NCBI RefSeq assembly: GCF_005502935.1
Contig: NZ_SCMP01000025.1
Span: 1-40,142 of the forward strand
DNA length: 40,142 nucleotides
Reading direction: 5' to 3'
Origin: Pseudomonas sp. 2FG
GTDB taxonomy: Bacteria; Pseudomonadota; Gammaproteobacteria; Pseudomonadales; Pseudomonadaceae
Shown here: positions 8,512 to 17,041 of the stretch, piece by piece
How positions within the stretch are numbered: position 1 is the stretch's first letter
Layout: every line of letters begins with the position of its first letter
The notes under the pieces: generated by a model
The model's input: only the letters and a program-made list of their open reading frames with translations
What the model was told of the DNA's origin: nothing
Database searches by the model: none
Made by a program: the position numbers and the translations under genes

Positions 8512-9753
8512 TCAACGGCCTGCGAGGCTGATCCATTGCCGGTAGTCCTTCGCCTGACGGCGGGACTTCAACTGCGCCCCGATCAACGCCATAAGTGGCG
8601 AGGTCCTGGGCCTTGTCCGCTTGCCCTGGCTGAGCAAGCCGAGTTGTTTCTTGACCACCGAGGCCAGCGCAAGCGATGCCAGCGCCTTGTTCTTCCAGGG
8701 CACGACGATGGGTTCCACTTCGCCGCCTTTACCCTCCCGCCACTGGCTTGGCAGGGCCGGCTCGATAGCCAGCGCAGTGGCCAGTCCCACCATCGACACC
8801 GAGCCGCTCACCACGCGCTCGGCAACCTGCTTTCTACGCACGCCGCCGGTGACCATCAGCGGCATGCGCGCTACGCCCCCGACCCTTTCGGCGAACTCGA
8901 GAAAATAGGCCTCTCGCGCCAGGCGACTGCCGTCGCGGGTCCGCCCCTGCATGGCCGGGCTTTCATAGCTGCCACCGGACAACTCGACCAGGTCGACCGC
9001 CTTGGCGTTGAGCATTTCCACCACGCGAACCGCATCCTCGGCATCGAAGCCGCCGCGCTGGAAATCCGCGGAATTGAGCTTCACGGCGACGCAGAAGGTC
9101 GGCGCCACTCGCTGACGAATTGTGTCGAGGGTTCGCAGGAGGATCTGCACACGATTTTCCAGGCTGCCGCCCCAGCGGTCGCTGCGCCTGTTGGTCAAGG
9201 GCGACAGGAATTGGCTGAACAGGTAGCCATGCGCAGCATGGACTTGCACGCCGGTGAATCCGGCGCGCTCGGCCAGTGCTGCGGTATGGGCATAGCGCTC
9301 GATCAGCGCCTCGATCTCCACCTCGCTCAAGGCCCTGGGCGGCGCAAAAGCCTTGGACAGACCGGGAATGTCGACGGCAACTGCGGAAGGTCCCCGGGCC
9401 GGTTGCCCCAAGGCAGCCAGCACCTGCCGGCCGGGATGATTGATCTGCATCCAGGCCTGCGCGCCGCGACTGCGGCAAGCATCAGCCCACTGCCTGAATC
9501 GATCCAGGTTTTGATCGGACTCGAGCACCACACCAGCCGGCCCGGTCAAGGCATGGCGATCGACCATGACGTTGCCGGTGATGATCAGTCCGGCCCCGCC
9601 TTCCGCCCAACGCCGATAGAGCCTGACCAGCGCTTCTCCCGGTGCGTGATCGTCATCGGCCAGGTTTTCCTCCATGGCAGCCTTGGCGATTCGGTTTGGA
9701 ATCACCGCGCCACTGGGTAACCGAAGCGGTTCGAAAAGCCTTGAGCCGGTCAT
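8512..9753 (-). CDS. NADH:flavin oxidoreductase, Old Yellow Enzyme family
   Basis: 413 residues forming an FMN-binding TIM barrel. It begins with RLFEPLRLPSGAVIPNRI, has MQINHPGRQ (about 102-110), and has the substrate/FMN segment HAAHGYLFSQFLSPLTNRR followed by D.WGGSLENR. The C-terminal 4Fe-4S cysteines and FAD/NAD domain of FadH-type dienoyl-CoA reductases are missing, so it is a single-domain OYE. OYEs reduce C=C bonds conjugated to a carbonyl with NAD(P)H. It is the first gene of the leftward set, about 200 bp from the operator-bearing promoter at 9956-9983. A 137-bp spacer with a small inverted repeat (GTCCG/CGGAC, 8454-8472) separates it from the molybdoenzyme gene. Confidence 0.88.
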   Translation of the reverse strand: MTGSRLFEPLRLPSGAVIPNRIAKAAMEENLADDDHAPGEALVRLYRRWAEGGAGLIITGNVMVDRHALTGPAGVVLESDQNLDRFRQWADACRSRGAQAWMQINHPGRQVLAALGQPARGPSAVAVDIPGLSKAFAPPRALSEVEIEALIERYAHTAALAERAGFTGVQVHAAHGYLFSQFLSPLTNRRSDRWGGSLENRVQILLRTLDTIRQRVAPTFCVAVKLNSADFQRGGFDAEDAVRVVEMLNAKAVDLVELSGGSYESPAMQGRTRDGSRLAREAYFLEFAERVGGVARMPLMVTGGVRRKQVAERVVSGSVSMVGLATALAIEPALPSQWREGKGGEVEPIVVPWKNKALASLALASVVKKQLGLLSQGKRTRPRTSPLMALIGAQLKSRRQAKDYRQWISLAGR

Positions 9754-9955
9754 GTTCTGTCCTTCATCTGATGAAAAATCGGCCAGCCAGCGCTACGGAG
9801 CAAAGCCTTTGCAGCAACCAGTCGGCAGGCTCGGTGCTCCTTCAAGCGTTCTCAATCCGTCGAGGTAAGGCCCGTCTGCAGTCGGCAAAGCGGATGATCG
9901 ACATCGGCCCAGCCGGCTTGATGTCCCTATCGGGAGTTAGCCTGAGCAGCAAAGA

Positions 9956-9983
9956 ATTGAACACGCGTGTCCAATAAAGTCAA
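9956..9983 (-). promoter_or_regulatory. Predicted leftward promoter with TetR operator in the spacer
   Basis: On the minus strand TTGACT (9978-9983) is followed after 16 bases by TTCAAT (9956-9961). Between and overlapping them lies the near-perfect palindrome TTGAACACGCGTGTCCAA (9957-9974), one mismatch pair over 18 bp. A second ACACGCGTGT site lies 156 bp to the right before the TetR gene. A bound repressor would block RNA polymerase directly. This should drive the OYE-molybdoenzyme-dioxygenase set. Confidence 0.7.
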
Positions 9984-10098
9984 TATAGCCATTCTCGACA
10001 ATCCCCATATAGCTTGCTTAAACAGCCATACAGCCCTGCAATAACAGGCATATAACGTTTTCCGCATTGCAATGCGGATTTTCAATGCAAAAACATTG

Positions 10099-10127
10099 TT
10101 GACGCAGATCAAACACGCGTGTTCAAT
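10099..10127 (+). promoter_or_regulatory. Predicted rightward promoter with TetR operator in the spacer
   Basis: TTGACG (10099-10104) is followed after 17 bases by TTCAAT (10122-10127). The palindrome AACACGCGTGTT (10112-10123; extended form 10109-10126) fills the spacer, mirroring the leftward promoter. It lies 30 bp before the GTG start of the TetR gene, so autoregulation is likely. The rest of the 9754-10156 intergenic stretch is AT-richer than its surroundings and shows no gene. Confidence 0.7.
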
Positions 10128-10156
10128 CCACTCATAGGCAATCTTGGAGAAAATGT

Positions 10157-10771
10157 GTGGAATCCCTGAATCCGACACAGCGCCGCATTCATCAGGCTGC
10201 TTTTCGCCTGTTCGCTGAAAAAGGCACCGCTCAGGTGAACATCCTCGACCTCGCGCAAGAGGCGGGCGTGGCGCGCGGCACGATCTACAGCAACATCGAG
10301 AGCATGGAAGGCCTGTTCGAGTCGGTCGCCAGCCATCTCGCGGGGGAGATGCATGAACGCATCAAGAAGAGCTTCGACTCCCTCGAAGACCCTGCTCAAC
10401 GCCTGGCCAACGGCATTCGACTGTTTATTCGTCGCGCGCACGAGGACTCCCAATGGGGAGCCTTCATCCATAAATTCGCCATGAGCAATACCTCGTTGCG
10501 GGAAATGTTCACCAGTCAGGCGACTACCGATCTTCTGAACGGACTTTCCAGTGGCCGCTACAGGTTTCAGCAGGCGCAATTGCTTTCCGTCATGACCCTG
10601 GTAACGAGCAGCGTCCTGGGCTCGATTTTCCTGGTGCTGGAAGGGCACCGAACGTGGCGCGAATCGGGCTCCGACACGGCCGAGCTACTGCTCCGGGCAT
10701 TAGGTGTGCCACCAGAAGAAGCTCGTGCGCTGGCGACCAACGAGCTACCGGCACTGCCCACACTCGACTGA
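10157..10771 (+). CDS. TetR/AcrR family repressor, probable local regulator of both catabolic arms
   Basis: 204 residues. The DNA-binding helices are near residues 5-50 (RRIHQAAFRLFAEKGTAQVN, LAQEAGVARGTIYSNI), followed by a helical effector domain with FIRRAHEDSQWGAF. I chose the GTG start at 10157 because TTGGAGA (10144-10150) sits 6 bases before it. Two palindromes of one sequence flank the divergent promoters, which makes this protein the natural candidate to bind them. The effector is presumably the pathway substrate or an early intermediate. An imperfect hairpin (10797-10818) separates it from the next gene, which is 87 bp away. The function as regulator of these genes is inferred from position. 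Confidence 0.9.
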   Translation: MESLNPTQRRIHQAAFRLFAEKGTAQVNILDLAQEAGVARGTIYSNIESMEGLFESVASHLAGEMHERIKKSFDSLEDPAQRLANGIRLFIRRAHEDSQWGAFIHKFAMSNTSLREMFTSQATTDLLNGLSSGRYRFQQAQLLSVMTLVTSSVLGSIFLVLEGHRTWRESGSDTAELLLRALGVPPEEARALATNELPALPTLD

Positions 10772-10796
10772 CCGCGTAACCGACCCAGCTAGACAA

Positions 10797-10818
10797 CACT
10801 CCTGGACTTCCAGGGGTG
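10797..10818. repeat. Short inverted repeat between the TetR gene and the dioxygenase gene
   Basis: CACTCCTGG pairs with CCAGGGGTG around the loop ACTT, 8 of 9 Watson-Crick pairs plus one G·T. There is no following T-run. It may attenuate read-through or stabilise the downstream mRNA. Confidence 0.35.
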
Positions 10819-10858
10819 CGGAGACGGCTTTGCTCTAAAAACCGGGATAAGAACAACA

Positions 10859-11950
10859 ATGAACAGCAGAAATGATTTACCCCGGCTGGCGACACAACAA
10901 CCTGCCCGCCACCCTGCCCCAACGGTCAAGGCTAAACGCCTTGCCCACCTGATTTTCGAGCGCCCCAACCTCGATGAGGCGGCGCGCTTTCTGACCGACT
11001 TCGGCCTGACCGTCAGCCATCGGGATGCCGATACGCTTTATCTGCGAGCGGCCGAACCTTCGCCCTACTGCTACCGCATCCATCGCGCGGCGCAGGCGCG
11101 CTTTCTGGGGTTCGGACTGGAGGTTCGCAGCCTGGACGACCTGAACCGCCTGAGCGGAATCCACGGGGCTTCATCCATCGAGGAGGTTGTGCATCCGGGC
11201 GGCGGGAAGCAGGTCCGGCTGATTGACCCCTCTGGTTTTATCGTGGAAGCCGTTTACGGACAGAGCCCTAGCGCATCCCTTCCGCACCGGCCAGCCCTGC
11301 AGTTCAACTTCGCGCAAGAGCAACTACGCATCAACGACACTCAGCGACCGCCGGTAGCGCCGCCGGAAGTGCTGCGGCTCGGCCATGTCGTTCTGGAGGT
11401 CGCCGATTACCAGGCGACCTGCGCCTGGTATACCCAGCATCTCGGTTTCATTCCCAGCGACGTGCAGGTCCTTCCCGACGGCACGCCTATCGTCACCTTC
11501 ATGCGCCTGGACCTCGGTGAGATCCCGGCGGATCACCATACCCTCGCCATTGCCCAGGGCTTCATGGCGACCTACAGCCACAGCGCCTACGAGCTGGTGG
11601 ATGCCGATGCGGTGGGCATGGGGCAGCGCGTCCTGCGCGAACGTGGCTGGAAGCACGCCTGGGGCATCGGCCGGCACATCCTGGGCAGCCAGATCTTCGA
11701 TTACTGGCAGGACCCCTGGGGTGACAAGCACGAGCATTACTGCGACGGCGACCTCTTCACCTCCTCGCAGCCCACTGGCGTTCATTTAGTCAGCCCCGAG
11801 GCCATGGCCCAGTGGGGTCAGCGCATGCCCAAGAGCTTCACGCAGCCCAAGCTGAGCCTGGCCAGTCTGCGCGCGCTGATCCGCAACCTGCGACGCAGCC
11901 CGGACTTATCACTGCGCAAGCTGATAACGCTCATGCGGCTGTTCGGCTAG
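10859..11950 (+). CDS. VOC-superfamily extradiol dioxygenase, second copy
   Basis: 363 residues, two VOC modules. Iron ligands are placed at His in LGHVVLEV, His in ADHHTLAI and Glu in HEHYCDGDLF. It shares long blocks with the protein at 3374-4513, for example WGIGRH.LGSQ.FDYW, and a similar basic C-terminal tail (LRALIRNLRRSPDLSLRKL). The N-terminal module is more diverged between the two, so they may act on different catechols or successive intermediates. The ATG at 10859 follows a purine-rich GGGATAAGAACAACA. The FAH gene starts 10 bp after its stop, which points to an operon. Confidence 0.85.
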   Translation: MNSRNDLPRLATQQPARHPAPTVKAKRLAHLIFERPNLDEAARFLTDFGLTVSHRDADTLYLRAAEPSPYCYRIHRAAQARFLGFGLEVRSLDDLNRLSGIHGASSIEEVVHPGGGKQVRLIDPSGFIVEAVYGQSPSASLPHRPALQFNFAQEQLRINDTQRPPVAPPEVLRLGHVVLEVADYQATCAWYTQHLGFIPSDVQVLPDGTPIVTFMRLDLGEIPADHHTLAIAQGFMATYSHSAYELVDADAVGMGQRVLRERGWKHAWGIGRHILGSQIFDYWQDPWGDKHEHYCDGDLFTSSQPTGVHLVSPEAMAQWGQRMPKSFTQPKLSLASLRALIRNLRRSPDLSLRKLITLMRLFG

Positions 11951-11960
11951 AGCTGCCGCC

Positions 11961-13082
11961 ATGTCGGAAAACTCAACTAAATATGGCCGGCGGGATGTGC
12001 TTAAAGCCGGCGCCTTGCTCGCCGGCGGCTCACTGGTCTACAGCCTTGCCGCCCCCCATTCAGAACAACACCAAAGTCCTCGCACCACCGAGCGCGAGAC
12101 AAACGCTGCCCCAGGAGTGCCTTCAATGCCTGCTGTACATGTAGTCCGCTTTGAATATCAGAACGCTATCCACTGGGGCGTTATCCGCCAGGGCCGTATC
12201 ACGGTCGTTCCCGGCGCTTTCGAAACCACCGGCGAGTTCATCCGCCAGAACAGCATCGAAGATCTGCTTCAACTCAAGGGAACCGAGCTGGCCGAGAGCG
12301 AAGTCAAGCTGCTGTCGCCGCTGACCCGTAACCAGCAATTCGTCTGCCAGGGCGCCAACTACCGGCAGCACATGATCGAGTCGGGCATGGACCCTGACGC
12401 GAAGAAGTTCAACATGATCTTCACCAAGGCGACCAGCTGCCTGGTGGCGGCGGACAGCGACCTGATCAAGCCGCGCAACGTGCGCTTTCTGGACTACGAG
12501 ATCGAACTGGGCCTGGTGATGAAACGCGCGATCACTGGCGCCACCACGGTTACCGACGCCAACCTGCATGAATTCATCGCCGGCGTAGTCATAGTCAACG
12601 ACTACTCGGCCCGCGACATCCAGATTCCCCAGATGCAGTTCTACAAGGGCAAGAGCTTCCGCACTTTCGGCCCGGTCGGTCCTTACCTCTGCCTGCTGGA
12701 TGCCAAGGACATGCATTACCTGAAGGCACTGCAGCTGCGCCTGACGGTCAATGGCCAGGTGCGCCAGAACGACAGCACGGCCAACCTGGTTTACGGCCCC
12801 GCGGAAACCCTCACCGAACTCTCGTCGGTTCAGGATCTCGACGCCGGCGACCTGCTCGCCACCGGCACCCCGGCTGGCTGCGCCTTGAGCATCCCCTCCC
12901 CTGCCAAGCAGCGCATCGCCGCCCTGATGCCGGAAGCCACCAAGTGGAAGCTGTTCCTCAAGGCCCAGGAGAGCCGGTCGCAGTATCTCAAGCCAGGCGA
13001 CGTGGTCGAGGCGCGCATTCGCAGTGCCGATGGCGTGATTGACCTGGGCGCGCAACGCAACCGCGTCGTGGAGGAAGCCTAA
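11961..13082 (+). CDS. FAH-family hydrolase with twin-arginine leader and a possible internal start
   Basis: 373 residues. The N-terminus YGRRDVLKAGALLAGG followed by a hydrophobic stretch and APH reads as a Tat signal. The FAH domain starts near residue 56 (MPAVHVVRF) and contains NQQFVCQGANYRQHM, LDYEIELGLV, VNDYSARDIQ and GDLLATGTPAGC. The cytoplasmic paralogue at 2378-3349 begins exactly where this internal Met lies. AGGAG stands 8 bases before that internal ATG (12126), whereas the ATG at 11961 lacks a strong Shine-Dalgarno. Two forms, exported and cytoplasmic, are possible. Its stop overlaps the ligase start by a few bases. FAH enzymes are normally cytoplasmic, so the leader is odd. Confidence 0.85.
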   Translation: MSENSTKYGRRDVLKAGALLAGGSLVYSLAAPHSEQHQSPRTTERETNAAPGVPSMPAVHVVRFEYQNAIHWGVIRQGRITVVPGAFETTGEFIRQNSIEDLLQLKGTELAESEVKLLSPLTRNQQFVCQGANYRQHMIESGMDPDAKKFNMIFTKATSCLVAADSDLIKPRNVRFLDYEIELGLVMKRAITGATTVTDANLHEFIAGVVIVNDYSARDIQIPQMQFYKGKSFRTFGPVGPYLCLLDAKDMHYLKALQLRLTVNGQVRQNDSTANLVYGPAETLTELSSVQDLDAGDLLATGTPAGCALSIPSPAKQRIAALMPEATKWKLFLKAQESRSQYLKPGDVVEARIRSADGVIDLGAQRNRVVEEA

Positions 13083-15025
13083 TGAGAGTGCAGACCCTGA
13101 GCGACATCGAAAATCTCGAATTAGTCCCGCTGGCGGAGCGCGGCTTACCGGCCAGCACCTACGAAGCGTTGCGACTCGCCGCCGAGCGCACCCCCCAGGC
13201 GCCGGCGCTCAGCTTCTTTGCCGATGCGGCCGACTTCAAGCGCACCCACGACTGGAACTACGCCGAGCTCTTCGCCGATATCACCCGTGCGGCCAATGCC
13301 TTCCACGACCTGGGCATAGCACCGGGTGAAGTGGTCGCCTTTATCCTGCCCAACCTGCCGGAAACCCACTTCACCATCTGGGGCGGCGAAGCGGCGGGCA
13401 TCGCCATGGCGGTCAATCCGCTGCTGGAGGCCAAGCAGATGGCTGGCTTGCTGCACGCCGCCAAAGCATCCGTGGTGGTGATGCTCGCGCCGATGCCGGG
13501 CAGTGACCTGTGGCCCAAGCTGGCCTCGCAACTGGATCAACTGCCCGCGATCAAGCACATCGTCTGGGTCAGCATGGCACCCTATGTCGGCGCGGCTCGG
13601 GCCGACGGGATCAGGTCCCTGGAAGAAAAGGAGCGTGAGCTGCACAGCGGTGTCGCGATCCACGAGCTGCGGGCGCTGATGGACGCTCAGCCAGGCACAC
13701 ACCTGAAGAGCGGGCGGCAAATCCGCTCCGATGAGCGTTCCTCTTACATCTGCACCGGCGGAACAACGGGGCTGCCCAAGATCGCTGCGCGTACTCATGG
13801 GTCGGAGGTATTCAACGCGTGGGCCATGGCCACGCACTTACAGCCGCGCAGCAGTGGCCAGGTAATCTTTTGTGGCCTACCTCTCTTCCATGTCAACGGC
13901 CAACTGGTCACTGGACTGATGCCGTGGACCCAAGGTGACCATGTGATCCTGGGAACGCCGCAGGGCTATCGTGGCGAGGGTGTGATCGCCCGCTTCTGGG
14001 AGATGGTGGAACACTTCGGCATCCACTTCTTCTCCGGCGTGCCAACCGTCTATGCAGCACTGCTGCAAGCAGAGATGCAGGGCCGCGACCTATCCAGTCT
14101 GCGCTATGCCCTCTGTGGTGCCGCACCGATGCCAGTTGAGCTTTTCCGAGAGTTCGAGCAGCGGACCAGGGTGAAGATCCTCGAAGGCTACGGCCTCACG
14201 GAAGGCGCCTGTGCTTCCTCAGTCAATCCACCCCATGGCGAGCGCCGCATCGGCTCCATCGGCATACGGATCGCCTACCAGAACATGCGTGTGGTCGTGC
14301 TCGATGATTCCGGCGAGTACCTGCGCGATGCCGAGGTGGATGAGGTCGGCCTGATCACGATCAGTGGCCCTAACCTGTTCGACGGCTATCTGGAGGGGAG
14401 TCATAACCGGGGACTGTGGATCGATATCGACGGCCAGCGCTGGCTGAATACGGGCGATCTGGGTCGCCAGGATGCGCAGGGCTACTTCTGGCTGACCGGG
14501 CGCAAGAAGGAGCTGATCATCCGCGGCGGCCACAATATTGATCCCAAGCAGATCGAGGAGGCCCTGCAGGCGCACCCTGCCGTTGCCTTGGTCGCGGCTA
14601 TCGGCAGCCCAGACGCTTACTCGGGCGAGGTGCCGGTCGCCTACGTTCAACTGCGACCGGGGCAAGCCTGCAACGCCGAAGAGCTGCTGGCGTTCGCCAA
14701 CCTCCACATCAGCGAGCGGGCCGCCGTTCCCAAGCGCATCGAAATACTCGAAGCGCTGCCACTGACCGCCGTGGGCAAGCTATTCAAGCCTGCCCTGCAA
14801 CAGCGCGAGATCGCCCAAGTCGTGCGCCAGGAGGCCGAGCGAAGCGGCCTTGCCGGCATCCAGGTGGAAGTCGTACAGGACGCCCGCCGGGGGTTGGTCG
14901 TGCAGTTGGCCGCCAGCCCTGATCGGGAGCGCTTAGCCGCCGCGCTGGGGCGTTACAGCTTTCAGGTCGAGTGGCTGCCATCAACCGCGTCGACCTCCAC
15001 TCTCTGTCATTCCCGTAGCCAGTAG
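13082..15025 (+). CDS. AMP-forming acyl-CoA/aryl-CoA ligase
   Basis: 647 residues of the ANL superfamily. The ATP-binding loop is at 225-233 (TGGTTGLPK), followed by EGYGLTEG, the hinge region LNTGDLG … GRKKELIIRGGHNIDPKQIE and the C-terminal catalytic lysine motif LTAVGKLFKPAL. About 80 residues follow the usual domain end, a tail also found in some acyl-CoA synthetases of about 630 residues. It would adenylate a carboxylic acid and transfer it to CoA. Its start overlaps the stop of the FAH gene, so translation is coupled. In context it probably activates a side-chain or ring-derived acid of the substrate. The specific acid cannot be read from the sequence. Confidence 0.88.
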   Translation: MRVQTLSDIENLELVPLAERGLPASTYEALRLAAERTPQAPALSFFADAADFKRTHDWNYAELFADITRAANAFHDLGIAPGEVVAFILPNLPETHFTIWGGEAAGIAMAVNPLLEAKQMAGLLHAAKASVVVMLAPMPGSDLWPKLASQLDQLPAIKHIVWVSMAPYVGAARADGIRSLEEKERELHSGVAIHELRALMDAQPGTHLKSGRQIRSDERSSYICTGGTTGLPKIAARTHGSEVFNAWAMATHLQPRSSGQVIFCGLPLFHVNGQLVTGLMPWTQGDHVILGTPQGYRGEGVIARFWEMVEHFGIHFFSGVPTVYAALLQAEMQGRDLSSLRYALCGAAPMPVELFREFEQRTRVKILEGYGLTEGACASSVNPPHGERRIGSIGIRIAYQNMRVVVLDDSGEYLRDAEVDEVGLITISGPNLFDGYLEGSHNRGLWIDIDGQRWLNTGDLGRQDAQGYFWLTGRKKELIIRGGHNIDPKQIEEALQAHPAVALVAAIGSPDAYSGEVPVAYVQLRPGQACNAEELLAFANLHISERAAVPKRIEILEALPLTAVGKLFKPALQQREIAQVVRQEAERSGLAGIQVEVVQDARRGLVVQLAASPDRERLAAALGRYSFQVEWLPSTASTSTLCHSRSQ

Positions 15026-15142
15026 CGTTACCAAGGTCGACGCATAGCTTATGCAAACCCGTCAGTTCCACTTTTAGCACCGGAGTCAGTACCGCAAATC
15101 CCAGTCGAACAGCGTGCCAAACAACAACAAGAGGTAGTGAAC

Positions 15143-17026
15143 ATGAGCAACACGCGATTTCCCTGGCGGCGCGCCCGCCTACCACTGGCCATCGCCCTGG
15201 CCGGCAGCCTGACCACGCCGGCGTTCGGCCTGACCTTCAACCTCGGCGAGATCGAAGGGCAATTCGACTCTTCGCTCAGCGTCGGCGCCAGCTGGGCGCG
15301 GCGCGGCGCCGACCCCGAACTGATCGGCGCGACCAACGGCGGCAAGGGCGATGCCAGCGTCAGCGACGACGGCCGGCTGAACTTCAAGAAGGGCGAGACC
15401 TTCTCGAAGATATTCAAGGGGCTGCATGATCTCGAACTGAAATATGGCGAGTCGGGCCTGTTCGTTCGCGGCAAGTACTGGTACGACTTCGAGCTGAAGG
15501 ACGAGAGTCGTCCGTTCAAGGACATCTCCGACAGCGGCCGCAAAGAAGGCGCCAAGTCTTCCGGCGCCGAGTTGCTGGATGCCTTTATCTATCACAACTA
15601 TGTGATCGGCGAACTGCCCGGCACCGTGCGCCTGGGCAAGCAGGTGGTCAGCTGGGGCGAGAGCACCTTTATCCAGGGCGGGATCAACAGCATCAACCCG
15701 GTGGACGTGTCCGCTTTTCGCCGCCCCGGCGCCGAGATCAAGGAAGGCTTGATCCCGGTCAATATGCTCTATCTGTCGCAGAACCTGACCGAGAACCTGT
15801 CGGCCGAAGCCTTCTACCAGTTGGATTGGCAGCAGACGGTGGTGGACAACTGCGGCACCTTCTTCTCGCAAAACGATTTCGTCGCCGATGGCTGCCAGCC
15901 CCTCCCGGTCGGCCCGGATCTCAGCGCCAACCCGCTGGCCCAGGCCGCCCTGAGCCCCTTCGGCATCAGTCTGGGCGCGGAAGGCATCGAGGTGCCGCGC
16001 GTCGGCGATGACGATGCGCGTGACGGCGGCCAATGGGGTACCGCCCTACGCTGGTTCGTGCCCAGCCTGGATACCGAATTCGGCGCCTACTTCCTCAACT
16101 ATCACAGCCGTCAGCCCTACGTTAATTCGATCTCCAGCCCGAACGTCGCCGACCTGTCCTTCGTCCCGCAGCTCTGCGCCAACCTTGGCATCACCGACCC
16201 TGCGGTCTGTGCCGGCGCCAGCGGCTCGGCCATCGGCCAGCAGTTGATCGGGGCCTATCGCCTCGGCACCTCGAAGTATCAGGTGGCTTACCCGGAGGAT
16301 ATCCGCCTCTATGGCCTGAGCTTCGCCACCACCCTGCCGACCGGCACCGCCTTGTCCGGGGAAATCAGCTACCGGCCCAACCTGCCGCTGCAACTCAACG
16401 GTAACGATCAGGTCCTGGCCGGCACGGGCGCCGCCGCCACCTCGCCGCTGCTCTCCTCGGGTGCTTATCAGGCGACCAACAATTCGCTAGTGCAGGGTTA
16501 TCAACGCAAACCCGTGACCCAGGCGCAGATCACCGGCGTGCACTTCTTCGATCAAGTCATGGGCGCCGACCGCCTGACCCTGGTCGGCGAAATCGGCATG
16601 GTGCATGTCGGCGATTTGGAAGGCCAAGGCGGCCTGCGCTATGGCCGCGATGCGGCGTTCGGTCAGGGCGAGTTGTTCCCGGACAACAGCCTGTGCCTCA
16701 CCAGCTCCGCCACGCCGCAGAACTGCAACGACGAGGGCTTCGTCACCAGCACCTCCTGGGGTTATCGCGCACGCGCGATCTGGGAATACAGCAACCTGAT
16801 TCCGGCGGTGACGCTCAAGCCAAACCTGGCGTGGTCCCACGATATTGACGGTTATGCCCCCGAGCCGGGCTTCAACGAAGGCAGCAAGGCCATCAGCCTG
16901 GGACTGGATGCCGAGTACCGCAATACCTACAACGCCAGCCTGTCATACACCGACTTCTTCGGCGGCGATTACAACACCAACATCGATCGCGATTTCGTCG
17001 CGCTCAGCTTCGGCATGTCCTTTTAA
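15143..17026 (+). CDS. DUF1302 family outer-membrane protein
   Basis: 627 residues. A signal peptide (RRARLPLAIALAGSLTTPAFG) is followed by the DUF1302 opening LTFNLGEIEGQFDSSLS. The rest has beta-barrel character and ends in an aromatic FGMSF, as outer-membrane barrels do. I chose the ATG at 15143 over the GTG at 15137 because GAGG (15131-15134) is 8 bases upstream. DUF1302 and DUF1329 proteins are often encoded together beside catabolic genes for hydrophobic compounds such as steroids in pseudomonads, and are thought to help uptake or export. It is 117 bp after the ligase and 15 bp before the DUF1329 gene. Confidence 0.88.
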   Translation: MSNTRFPWRRARLPLAIALAGSLTTPAFGLTFNLGEIEGQFDSSLSVGASWARRGADPELIGATNGGKGDASVSDDGRLNFKKGETFSKIFKGLHDLELKYGESGLFVRGKYWYDFELKDESRPFKDISDSGRKEGAKSSGAELLDAFIYHNYVIGELPGTVRLGKQVVSWGESTFIQGGINSINPVDVSAFRRPGAEIKEGLIPVNMLYLSQNLTENLSAEAFYQLDWQQTVVDNCGTFFSQNDFVADGCQPLPVGPDLSANPLAQAALSPFGISLGAEGIEVPRVGDDDARDGGQWGTALRWFVPSLDTEFGAYFLNYHSRQPYVNSISSPNVADLSFVPQLCANLGITDPAVCAGASGSAIGQQLIGAYRLGTSKYQVAYPEDIRLYGLSFATTLPTGTALSGEISYRPNLPLQLNGNDQVLAGTGAAATSPLLSSGAYQATNNSLVQGYQRKPVTQAQITGVHFFDQVMGADRLTLVGEIGMVHVGDLEGQGGLRYGRDAAFGQGELFPDNSLCLTSSATPQNCNDEGFVTSTSWGYRARAIWEYSNLIPAVTLKPNLAWSHDIDGYAPEPGFNEGSKAISLGLDAEYRNTYNASLSYTDFFGGDYNTNIDRDFVALSFGMSF

Positions 17027-17041
17027 GCAGGAGAGCAGATC

